DNA of 32,026 nucleotides from an uncultured Flavobacteriaceae bacterium (GTDB lineage: Bacteria; Bacteroidota; Bacteroidia; Flavobacteriales; Flavobacteriaceae). The notes beneath the pieces are model-generated. The model worked only from the letters and a program-made list of their open reading frames with translations. It did not search any database and was not told the origin of the DNA. Below, piece after piece: positions 25,065-32,026 of this stretch. A program made the position numbers and the translations under genes. The stretch lies in NCBI GenBank assembly GCA_913043275.1, contig CAJWLL010000027.1:1-32026 (forward strand), written 5' to 3'. The stretch's first letter is position 1; every line of letters begins with the position of its first letter.

Positions 25065-26479
25065 GACTGAAGAATTTGAAAAACCTGATAAGCCTCACTT
25101 ATTTCGTCATGTGAGGTTATGGCATTGAGCGCTTGAGTAAGGGTGTTCTTTAGCGGACCAATTTCGGTCAAATTTTGATCCCAAAGTTTAGAATTAGAAA
25201 GAGTTTCGGTTACTACTTTTTCAATTTTTTTGTCTTTCCAAACATCATTGAAAAATGAGATGATTTGGGGATCATCTTTCAGTGGGTGATTATGTTTAGA
25301 TATCTCTTTGCCATAAAAGTAAATAAGGGCAGCCATTGCAAAAGTTAAATTTTTGGGAGCCTTTCCTTCTTTTTTGTGGTAAGAAAGTAAACTGGGGAGG
25401 ACCCTAACTTTGAATTTCGATATGGAATTTAATGAAATAGATTCTAATTGGTGAATGATAAAGGGGTTTAAAAAACGTTCCAAAACCGATTGCGCATAGT
25501 CTTCTAATTCTTGCTTGTCAAAATCTACACTTGGGATAATTTCATCAAATAGTGTCTCGGAGATAAAAGTTTTTAGAAAATCATCTTTTAGGGTCTCCGA
25601 AACGGTCGGTGTTCCGTGGAGCAGGCCTACAGGGACAAGTGTTGTGTGGCTACCATTTAGTATCCTCACTTTTCTAGTTCTGTAGACTCCCAGGTCTTGG
25701 ACGACCTTTACATCAATGTTTTTTAATTGATCAACTGGAAAAATTTCGAGTAGTTTGGAATTTCCTTCAATTACCCAGAGGAAAAAGGGTTCACATGTAA
25801 CGATTAATTGGTCATCAAAGGGCAAATCTTTTTTGTAAAATTCAAGATCTTTTTTGGGAAAACCGGGAACTATCCTATCGACCAATGTATTGTAAAAATG
25901 GTTCTGATGAATCCAAGCAATGAAAGAATTTTCAAGCCCCCATTTTTTACAAAGCTCCAAAATTATTTCTTTGAGTTTGCTACCGTTTTTTTCGATCAAT
26001 TCGCAGGGAATGATGTGTAAAACTTTTGATAGATCTCCGTTAAATGTTTTATAACGATGATAAAGTAGCAGTGTTAGTTTGCCTGGGAACGATTCGGGTG
26101 GGGTGGCCTTAAATTGATCATCATGATTTAAGGCAATACCAGCTTCAGTTGTATTAGAGAAGATAAAAGTTAAATTTTCATTTTCAGCTAGTTTTAAGAA
26201 ATGATCAAACTCTTGATAGGGGTTTATCATTTTGTCGATACAGTTGATTTGCCGTCCCTCCCTTAAATTTTTTCCTTCCATCACCCCCTCGTGAAACAGA
26301 TGGTATTTTCCATTTTGTTTTTTTAGCTGATCTATCATCCCATTGGGTATGGGTTGAACGATATTTACTTTTCCCGAGAAAGAGCTTTTCTCATTTAGCA
26401 ATTGAATACAATAATCTACAAAAGCTCTCAGGAAATTTCCTTCACCAAATTGAATGCTATCTGTGATAATGTTTTTCAT
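25061..26479 (-). CDS. uxaB: Tagaturonate reductase (UxaB)
   Basis: This 472-residue member of the mannitol dehydrogenase/altronate oxidoreductase family reduces D-tagaturonate to D-altronate with NADH in the D-galacturonate route. SIQFGEGNFLRAFVDYCIQ (residues 9-27) is the N-terminal nucleotide-binding motif, NLTFIFSNTTEAGI follows as a typical strand, and KVRILNGSHTTLVPVG contains the family signature with the catalytic lysine region. The length agrees with UxaB (about 480 residues). It is the first gene of the operon; upstream lies a 110-base region with a 20-base inverted repeat that could be an operator. No uxaC or KDG kinase is in the window. Confidence 0.93.
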   Translation of the reverse strand: MKNIITDSIQFGEGNFLRAFVDYCIQLLNEKSSFSGKVNIVQPIPNGMIDQLKKQNGKYHLFHEGVMEGKNLREGRQINCIDKMINPYQEFDHFLKLAENENLTFIFSNTTEAGIALNHDDQFKATPPESFPGKLTLLLYHRYKTFNGDLSKVLHIIPCELIEKNGSKLKEIILELCKKWGLENSFIAWIHQNHFYNTLVDRIVPGFPKKDLEFYKKDLPFDDQLIVTCEPFFLWVIEGNSKLLEIFPVDQLKNIDVKVVQDLGVYRTRKVRILNGSHTTLVPVGLLHGTPTVSETLKDDFLKTFISETLFDEIIPSVDFDKQELEDYAQSVLERFLNPFIIHQLESISLNSISKFKVRVLPSLLSYHKKEGKAPKNLTFAMAALIYFYGKEISKHNHPLKDDPQIISFFNDVWKDKKIEKVVTETLSNSKLWDQNLTEIGPLKNTLTQALNAITSHDEISEAYQVFQILQS

Positions 26480-26500
26480 TTTTAATTATTCCGATGGTAA

Positions 26501-26524
26501 AGCTCTGTCATTTGTGACAGAGTT
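26501..26524. promoter_or_regulatory. Inverted repeat, candidate operator between uxaB and a small lipoprotein gene
   Basis: CTCTGTCA (503-510 of this kilobase) and TGACAGAG (515-522) are perfect inverted arms separated by TTTG; a G/T and an A/T pair extend the symmetry to ten pairs. It lies 22 bases upstream of uxaB and overlaps the candidate -33 TTG (26512-26514) of the divergent promoter. A 20-base palindrome in this place suits a dimeric repressor. Confidence 0.5.
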
Positions 26525-26531
26525 AATTTAC

Positions 26532-26539
26532 TAACTTTG
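26532..26539 (+). promoter_or_regulatory. Candidate promoter (-7 TAACTTTG, -33 TTG) for the small lipoprotein
   Basis: The -7 box TAACTTTG matches TAnnTTTG, and a TTG lies 17 bases upstream at 26512-26514, close to the Bacteroidota spacing. A second box, TACTTTTG at 26569-26576, lies only 13 bases from the ATG. The first arrangement gives a 5' leader of about 45 bases. Confidence 0.45.
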
Positions 26540-26589
26540 CTAAAATAAAGACTTTTATCTTTTGTTTTTACTTTTGTAATTAATTACGC

Positions 26590-26838
26590 ATGAAAAGATT
26601 TATTTTAATTTTTTTATTTTCACTTTCTTGCTCAAAAGATAAAGAGTGCGTGATCATTCTAAATAAGGAAGAAGTAAAGGAAAATTATTATTTCTATTTT
26701 CGTCCAAATCTAAATTATCTTCCTAACTCTCAGGCAAATTCTCTTGGATCTCCTGGCTTAAACGCTAATTATGCCTCTGGAAAAGTCTCCAAAGAATTAT
26801 TCGATCAGTATAATATCGGGGATGAGTACTGTTTTTAG
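26590..26838 (+). CDS. Small putative lipoprotein, unknown function
   Basis: This 82-residue product has a short signal ending in a lipobox-like LFSLSC (C14). The mature part is polar and aromatic, with KDKECVIILNKEEV and a tyrosine/asparagine-rich middle (NYYFYFRPNLNYLPNSQ), and it ends IGDEYCF. A second and third cysteine (C20 and C81) could form a disulfide. I do not recognise a family. It is supported by the lipoprotein signal and a well-placed promoter, and it stops three bases before the convergent AraC-type gene. It could be a degenerate remnant, but no frameshift is visible. Confidence 0.6.
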   Translation: MKRFILIFLFSLSCSKDKECVIILNKEEVKENYYFYFRPNLNYLPNSQANSLGSPGLNANYASGKVSKELFDQYNIGDEYCF

Positions 26839-26841
26839 TGC

Positions 26842-27963
26842 TTAAGTTTTAATAAACTCTGAAGGGCTTTTTCCGGTAAATTTTTTAAAATTATTATAAA
26901 ATGTAATTCTTGATTCGAAATGGCTTGACTTTGATAAAGATTCTATAGTATGTCCATGCAAGAAACCTTGATGAATTAATTTTATCGAAAGAGCTATCTT
27001 AAGAAAATTAAAGTATTCATGGAATGTCAAATAGTTATAGTATTTAAAAATAATCTTTAAATGTGAATTAGGTGTTTTTAATTTTTCAGAAAGCATTTTT
27101 ATATTTATTTCGCTACTATTTAAAAAATTAAAATCTTGTTCAAAAGACTTTAAAGAATATATTAAATCAGGAACCGACTTACTTATTTTGTCATATATCA
27201 ACTGATCCGAATTCTCCACTTTTTTTAAAACTTTATATTTCCATGGATCATATAATTTAGACCTTGTATTTAATTGAAATAAAAGATAATCTTTACCAAA
27301 GACAATAACTGGATTTAAAACAACGTAAATCAGGCATATAGCCCACATGATAGAACTACTCCTATAAAAGTCTGTAAGTACCATGTGGGGTTTAACATTA
27401 TCAACTATATCTAATGGACTAGTATGCCAATAAAGTACATTGTAATTTAGAAAAAATGTAATTATTGTTAAGTTTGAAAACATAAGAATTAGCCACCTGA
27501 AAATTATCTTATTGAATGAGAATTTCAATATTATTTTTTTGTAGTTTTTTAATACTAGAGTTAACATCAGAATCCAGTAAACAGTTGTGAATAAGAGAAA
27601 GATTATCCTATTAAAATAATCAGGAATAATTTGTAATTGCTTAATAATTAATAATAATAAAGGTAAAATTAGGTGAATCAAATCGCTATATGAAGTATTT
27701 CTTTCCTCTAATGAATTTTTAAAAAAAAATAAGAAAATAGGAATAAAAACCAGAGCTATAAAGGGAGATGTTTCAAATGGGGATTTGAAAACTATTAAAT
27801 TCATATTCGCCATAAAGTTTTGAAATCGCTGTAATCCAACAATCAAAATAATAATGAAAAATGGTAAATTAAAAAGTCTGTTAAACCTAAATGAAGCTAT
27901 CAACATTAAAATTATAATTAGACATAAAAAAGTCACAAAAAGCCCAATAAAATCTAAAATCAT
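26842..27963 (-). CDS. Membrane-anchored AraC-type transcriptional regulator
   Basis: This is a 373-residue protein with six or seven hydrophobic helices in residues 1-230 (for example FIGLFVTFLCLIIILMLIASF and WLILMFSNLTIITFFL) and a C-terminal AraC-type helix-turn-helix region at about residues 275-373. The DNA-binding part shows INIKMLSEKLKTPNSHLKIIFKYYNYLTFHEYFNFLKIALSIKL and the classic end SHFESRITFYNNFKKFTGKSPSEFIK. Such 7TM-HTH proteins occur in Bacteroidota as sensors that bind DNA from the membrane. The coding region is more AT-rich than the genes before uxaB. It is divergent from the giant repeat protein gene across 268 bases, which makes that gene a natural candidate target; this is inference. 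Confidence 0.85.
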   Translation of the reverse strand: MILDFIGLFVTFLCLIIILMLIASFRFNRLFNLPFFIIILIVGLQRFQNFMANMNLIVFKSPFETSPFIALVFIPIFLFFFKNSLEERNTSYSDLIHLILPLLLLIIKQLQIIPDYFNRIIFLLFTTVYWILMLTLVLKNYKKIILKFSFNKIIFRWLILMFSNLTIITFFLNYNVLYWHTSPLDIVDNVKPHMVLTDFYRSSSIMWAICLIYVVLNPVIVFGKDYLLFQLNTRSKLYDPWKYKVLKKVENSDQLIYDKISKSVPDLIYSLKSFEQDFNFLNSSEINIKMLSEKLKTPNSHLKIIFKYYNYLTFHEYFNFLKIALSIKLIHQGFLHGHTIESLSKSSHFESRITFYNNFKKFTGKSPSEFIKT

Positions 27964-28148
27964 TTTTCTATAATAATTTGTTTCATATTTGTTAAATAAT
28001 TTTTTTTAGTCTAGAGATTTTTTAAGTAACAACATCTTCAACTAGAGCATAAAAAATCTATTAATTACTAGAATTAATCAATAGTCATATTAAATTTTAA
28101 ACTCGGAACAAACAGTTTTTAGGGCTTAATACATGTTTCATAAATGAA

Positions 28149-28156
28149 TATATTTG
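28149..28156 (+). promoter_or_regulatory. Candidate -7 box (TATATTTG) for the giant secreted protein
   Basis: It is a TAnnTTTG match 76 bases upstream of the ATG at 28232, in the divergent spacer shared with the AraC-type gene. No clear -33 TTG is present, so this is tentative; a regulator may substitute for it. Confidence 0.35.
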
Positions 28157-28231
28157 TTTCAAAAGTAGCAATTTTATATAGTTTAAAAATAATAGCTCTA
28201 AAAAACAAGAAGTATTATTTATATTCCTCTG

Positions 28232-31200
28232 ATGTTATCTAAACTTTACTGGTTTACAAGTAAAAAAATACCTTTTTTTACGCTTGTATTACTACTTCCT
28301 TTTCTGTTTTTTGGACAATCAGATTTTTATTGGGTTGGTGGAAATGGTAACTGGTCTAACTATTCATCGCACTGGGCAACATCCTCTGGCGGAAATATTT
28401 TTCACACCACCTCTCCAGGTTCAAATGATAAAGTGATTTTTGACAGCAATTCATTTTCCCAAGCAAACCAAACGGTCAACTTAGATTCAGACAATCAAAG
28501 TTTTAAAGATATGTCATGGGTTGGTGTGACTGATAATCCTAAGTTTAACATGTCTGGTAAAACCTTTGAAGTCCATGGTAAAGTTGAATATGATCCTAAC
28601 ATGCAATTTCAAAGTGTGGGAACTTTATCATTTGTTTCTAGCGCTACAGGTTCTATTATTTCAGGGGGACATAATCTTGGTAACATTTATATCAGAAAGC
28701 CATCTGGGACATTTCATTTATTAAGCCCCATAAGAGCTTCCCACTTTGAAGTGAGAAACGGCTCTACTTTCTACACCAATGATTATGACATACGTGCCTC
28801 ATATTTATATTTTTACGGAGGAACTACTACCACAACAATTTATACAGGGACTTCCGAACTTCTTGTTGAGGGAGGACAGATGAAGGTTTATTATCAGAGT
28901 AATAGTTCAAGCAGCAAATATCTTGAGGCGAATATTGTTAGTAGTACAATCATTTTAGATAATGCTACTTTAAATGGAAGATATATTCATCATCCTAAAA
29001 TAAATGACATCAATTTTGGACATGTTATCTCGAGGAATAGTAGAAACAGAGATTTTGGAGAAGGAGTAGATAGAGTTAGGAAGTTTGAAATTCAGAAAGG
29101 GACAAATAATGAAAACTATGAGCAAAAGATCCACTATTATTTTGAAGGGATAATTGATACGCTTGATATTGAAAGTAAAAAAGTTAAATTCGAAACAGCT
29201 ACAAATCGTAATCCAAAAATTGGAGTTTTTAATGTAAAAGGAGATGGAGTTACTATTGAGATAAGTCATGGATCAACCATTACGGTTTCTAATAGTTTGT
29301 CATTTCAATCTTCCTCTTGTTCTGTTGTAAACATTAAGTCAAATAGTGCTGGAAATCAAGCAACAATTAATTATGTAAGCGGTGTGACCACTGCTACCAA
29401 TTTAAGTATTAGAGATATTTCCTTAACAGGAAGTGGTACAATTACAGCGCTAAATTCTGTAGATGGAGGAAACAACTCAGGCATTAGCATTTCACAGCAA
29501 GCTTCTAGGAACATGTATTGGGTTGGAGGGACTGGTAATTGGAGTGACCCTATTCACTGGTCAACCTCGGACGGAGGAACGGGGAATGTATGCGCTCCCA
29601 CACCTAATGATAATGTATTTTTCACTTCAAATTCATTTTCAGCGTCAAACCAAGAGATTACTCTAAATGTAGACAACATTGGGATTGTAAATATGGATTG
29701 GACAGGTGTTGCCAATAATCCAAAGTTTAATATGGGAGGTAAGACCGTGGAAATAACTGGATCAGTCACTTATACTGCTGATATGACATTCCAAAGCGTA
29801 GGAACATTAAGCTTCTTATCAACAGATACAACTTCAATTTATACTGGAGAAACAACCACCAATTCAGCAAGGAATCTTGGTAACATTTATATCAGAAAGC
29901 CATCTGGGACATTTCATTTATTAAGCCCCATAAGAGCTTCCCACTTTGAAGTGAGAAACGGCTCTACTTTCTACACCAATGATTATGACATACGTGCCTC
30001 ATATTTATATTTTTACGGAGGAACTACTACCACAACAATTTATACAGGGACTTCCGAACTTCTTGTTGAGGGAGGACAGATGAAGGTTTATTATCAGAGT
30101 AATAGTTCAAGCAGCAAATATCTTGAGGCGAATATTGTTAGTAGTACAATCATTTTAGATAATGCTACTTTAAATGGAAGATATATTCATCATCCTAAAA
30201 TAAATGACATCAATTTTGGACATGTTATCTCGAGGAATAGTAGAAACAGAGATTTTGGAGAAGGAGTAGATAGAGTTAGGAAGTTTGAAATTCAGAAAGG
30301 GACAAATAATGAAAACTATGAGCAAAAGATCCACTATTATTTTGAAGGGATAATTGATACGCTTGATATTGAAAGTAAAAAAGTTAAATTCGAAACAGCT
30401 ACAAATCGTAATCCAAAAATTGGAGTTTTTAATGTAAAAGGAGATGGAGTTACTATTGAGATAAGTCATGGATCAACCATTACGGTTTCTAATACCTTAA
30501 ACTTTGGATCCAAATCAGGAACTAGGAATTATATTAAGTCAAATAGTAGTGGGAGTCAAGCAACTATTAATTATCAAGGCGGTGATGTTTGCGCAGATTA
30601 TCTTAGGGTTAAAGATATAACTCTGCTGTCTAGTTCAACAATCACTTTGGGGCCTTACAGTCAAAATGAAGGAAATACAAGTGGTTTTAACTTTAATACG
30701 GACACAAGTAATACTATTTCAGGAATGACAATTTCTGTGAGTCCAACAGGATTGTCTTATTACGAAAATCAGCCGATTTCATTTGTTATTTCGTCAACTT
30801 ATTCAAACAACAACTCAGCAACTTTTCACTTTTTTGTAAACAGTCAAAAAACACAAAGTAGTACATCTACAACCTTTTCCGGGAACAATTTAAAAAATGG
30901 AGATAAGGTCTTCGGTTCAGTTGAAATTCCCTATACAGGGACAGTTACAGGGTGTAATTTCACCACCATTGGTAAAACAGACGAAATCACCCTGAGTTTA
31001 AATTTATATCCAGTTATTACCTCAAGCACATATTCTCAAACTAACAATAAAGTTGCAGTTACTTTTAACGAGCCTGTTTTCACAGCAAATTCCGGATCAG
31101 GGAATCTTATTCCATCTGATTTTGAATTTTTATTAACTGGAGGAACAGCTGTTTTAAATTCAAACCAGCCTAACAGTGTAACCAAAAGTGAAAACACATA

Positions 31201-32026
31201 TACTTTAGGTCTTAATATTTCAAACCAAGCGGGAAGTGAAGTATTGACAATCAAACCCAAATACAACCAGATCTTTGATAAAGATGGTAGAAGGTCGGAT
31301 CAAAATCAAAGTAATAATTCAGTTAGACTAGGAACTGTTAGCGCTAGTCTTTTAAGTGCAGCTGTATCCTCAGATAATCTTACTGTACTGGTTACTTTTA
31401 GTGAAAATGTTTTTTCTACTGTAAATGGAAGTGGAGCCCTAGAGCCATCGGATTTTATTTTACAAATGAGTGGGGGGACGGCAACTCTATCCTCTACTAC
31501 TCCTATATCTATTTTTTCAGATAATTTTAAGCACTCATTAGGCTTTACATTTGGTGGAGTACCTAATGGAAACGAGGTAATCAACGTAAAGCTTGCAAAT
31601 AATTCAGTATTCGATATTCAGGGAGTCGCTCTTCCACAGATTCAAACTAATAGTTCCTCAAATCTCAAAGCTGATGCCGATGCTGATGGAATTGCCAACC
31701 CTGTTGACCTATGTCCAAATACTGCAAATGGAACAGCTGTAAATATGAATGGATGTGCTGACAGTGCATCTAAATACTTTTGGGTCGGAGGTTCGGGAAA
31801 CTGGTCAGACTTTTCTAGTCATTGGGCTACCACTTCAGGAGGAAACGTGTTTCACTCTAGATCCCCTAACGGGAATGATAATGTATATTTTGATAGATTT
31901 TCTTTTACTGCTAGTGGACAGACAATAACTGTTGATTCGGATGCCTCTTCTCTTAAAAACATGAGTTGGATTGGAGTTACCAATAACCCTACCTTTAATT
32001 TTAATAGTAAATCCATTGATGTTTTT
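28232..32026 (+). CDS. Giant secreted repeat protein, adhesin-like (3' end beyond window)
   Basis: An open frame of 1265 codons runs to the window edge. A signal peptide covers residues 1-28 (FTLVLLLPFLFFGQ). Three WVGG modules follow, with the motif YWVGGxGNWS..HW..: W34, W430 and W1184, each continuing into a NPKFNM-like segment and, in the first two, QSVGTLSF. After the first two comes a beta-rich solenoid-like region, residues 148-354 and 548-754, which are identical. Residues about 830-920 look like an Ig-type domain. Two repeats at about 926-1035 and 1038-1145 (VAVTFNEPVF..., VLVTFSENVF..., each with SDF and a GG) resemble SwmB/Ig-like cell-surface repeats. A thrombospondin type 3-like calcium loop, ADADADGIANPVDLCPN, starts at 1147. 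A type IX secretion signal would be expected at the unseen C-terminus. It is probably a surface adhesin or gliding-related protein; the function is inferred. Confidence 0.85.
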   Translation, partial: MLSKLYWFTSKKIPFFTLVLLLPFLFFGQSDFYWVGGNGNWSNYSSHWATSSGGNIFHTTSPGSNDKVIFDSNSFSQANQTVNLDSDNQSFKDMSWVGVTDNPKFNMSGKTFEVHGKVEYDPNMQFQSVGTLSFVSSATGSIISGGHNLGNIYIRKPSGTFHLLSPIRASHFEVRNGSTFYTNDYDIRASYLYFYGGTTTTTIYTGTSELLVEGGQMKVYYQSNSSSSKYLEANIVSSTIILDNATLNGRYIHHPKINDINFGHVISRNSRNRDFGEGVDRVRKFEIQKGTNNENYEQKIHYYFEGIIDTLDIESKKVKFETATNRNPKIGVFNVKGDGVTIEISHGSTITVSNSLSFQSSSCSVVNIKSNSAGNQATINYVSGVTTATNLSIRDISLTGSGTITALNSVDGGNNSGISISQQASRNMYWVGGTGNWSDPIHWSTSDGGTGNVCAPTPNDNVFFTSNSFSASNQEITLNVDNIGIVNMDWTGVANNPKFNMGGKTVEITGSVTYTADMTFQSVGTLSFLSTDTTSIYTGETTTNSARNLGNIYIRKPSGTFHLLSPIRASHFEVRNGSTFYTNDYDIRASYLYFYGGTTTTTIYTGTSELLVEGGQMKVYYQSNSSSSKYLEANIVSSTIILDNATLNGRYIHHPKINDINFGHVISRNSRNRDFGEGVDRVRKFEIQKGTNNENYEQKIHYYFEGIIDTLDIESKKVKFETATNRNPKIGVFNVKGDGVTIEISHGSTITVSNTLNFGSKSGTRNYIKSNSSGSQATINYQGGDVCADYLRVKDITLLSSSTITLGPYSQNEGNTSGFNFNTDTSNTISGMTISVSPTGLSYYENQPISFVISSTYSNNNSATFHFFVNSQKTQSSTSTTFSGNNLKNGDKVFGSVEIPYTGTVTGCNFTTIGKTDEITLSLNLYPVITSSTYSQTNNKVAVTFNEPVFTANSGSGNLIPSDFEFLLTGGTAVLNSNQPNSVTKSENTYTLGLNISNQAGSEVLTIKPKYNQIFDKDGRRSDQNQSNNSVRLGTVSASLLSAAVSSDNLTVLVTFSENVFSTVNGSGALEPSDFILQMSGGTATLSSTTPISIFSDNFKHSLGFTFGGVPNGNEVINVKLANNSVFDIQGVALPQIQTNSSSNLKADADADGIANPVDLCPNTANGTAVNMNGCADSASKYFWVGGSGNWSDFSSHWATTSGGNVFHSRSPNGNDNVYFDRFSFTASGQTITVDSDASSLKNMSWIGVTNNPTFNFNSKSIDVF
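28673..29294 (+). repeat. 622-bp perfect direct repeat, copy 1
   Basis: It is identical to 29873-30494 at every base, offset exactly 1200 bp, and encodes residues 148-354 of the giant protein. Identity begins at AATCTTGGTAACATT and ends after TACGGTTTCTAATA. The flanking DNA on both sides is related but clearly diverged. Confidence 0.97.
29873..30494 (+). repeat. 622-bp perfect direct repeat, copy 2
   Basis: This is the second copy of the repeat, encoding residues 548-754. Only the stretch after its right end, such as ATTAAGTCAAATAGT, is again shared with copy 1 in a patchy way, showing an older repeat unit that surrounds the homogenised core. Confidence 0.97.

Noticed and set aside
28970-30469. 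Two identical 99-residue minus-strand frames (28970-29269 and 30170-30469)
   Set aside because: They are antisense shadows inside the 622-bp repeat of the giant plus-strand gene; their identity only reflects the duplicated DNA.
28673-30494. Repeat pair considered as an insertion sequence or mobile element
   Set aside because: There is no transposase, terminal inverted repeat or target duplication, and both copies stay in frame within one gene.

Overview
The window reads as a chromosomal segment of a marine-type member of the Bacteroidota, most likely family Flavobacteriaceae. The evidence is low G+C, AT-rich spacers without Shine-Dalgarno sequences, TAnnTTTG-like -7 promoter boxes, the gliding genes gldE and gldD beside mutY and ssb, a short ATP synthase epsilon subunit, a Bacteroidota-type RNase E/G without the zinc-link cysteines, and a very large secreted repeat protein. 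No rRNA, tRNA, CRISPR array, transposase or phage gene was seen.

Layout. Bases 1-883 hold the end of atpD and all of atpC, followed by a BtuB-like TonB-dependent receptor (910-2754) that meets recX tail to tail. Bases 3400-5550, minus strand, form an information-processing cluster: an HU-family protein, a 29-residue very basic protein missed by ordinary gene calling, and RNase G, with three stem-loops in the leader before rng and a clear terminator after it. Divergently, mutY, ssb, gldE and gldD (5677-9087) form the conserved flavobacterial gliding cluster. Bases 9084-12868, minus strand, hold an operon of two complementary M16B peptidase subunits (one with HxxEH, the other with the substrate R/Y motif plus an extra C-terminal domain) and a metal-binding-type (HMA) lipoprotein.

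Bases 13118-16431, plus strand, carry a secreted protein of unknown role, a BASS-type transporter, a GxDLY/SGNH hydrolase and a small SET-domain protein. Bases 16649-19103 hold two divergent glycosyltransferases (GT9 and GT4), probably for surface polysaccharide. Bases 19100-21884, minus strand, hold a secreted unknown protein, an exported PHP phosphoesterase and a cupin of the type II mannose-6-phosphate isomerase type. Bases 21927-26479, minus strand, form a hexuronate operon: uxaB (tagaturonate reductase), uxaA (altronate dehydratase) and a Tat-exported Gfo/Idh/MocA protein, closed by a perfect 14-bp terminator stem and preceded by a 20-bp inverted repeat that could be an operator.

The last 5 kb are more AT-rich and accessory in character: a tiny lipoprotein, a membrane-anchored AraC-type regulator and, divergently, a giant secreted protein of at least 1265 residues that runs off the window. 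This protein contains a perfect 622-bp internal duplication spaced exactly 1200 bp apart inside otherwise diverged repeats, which is the most striking signal in the window.
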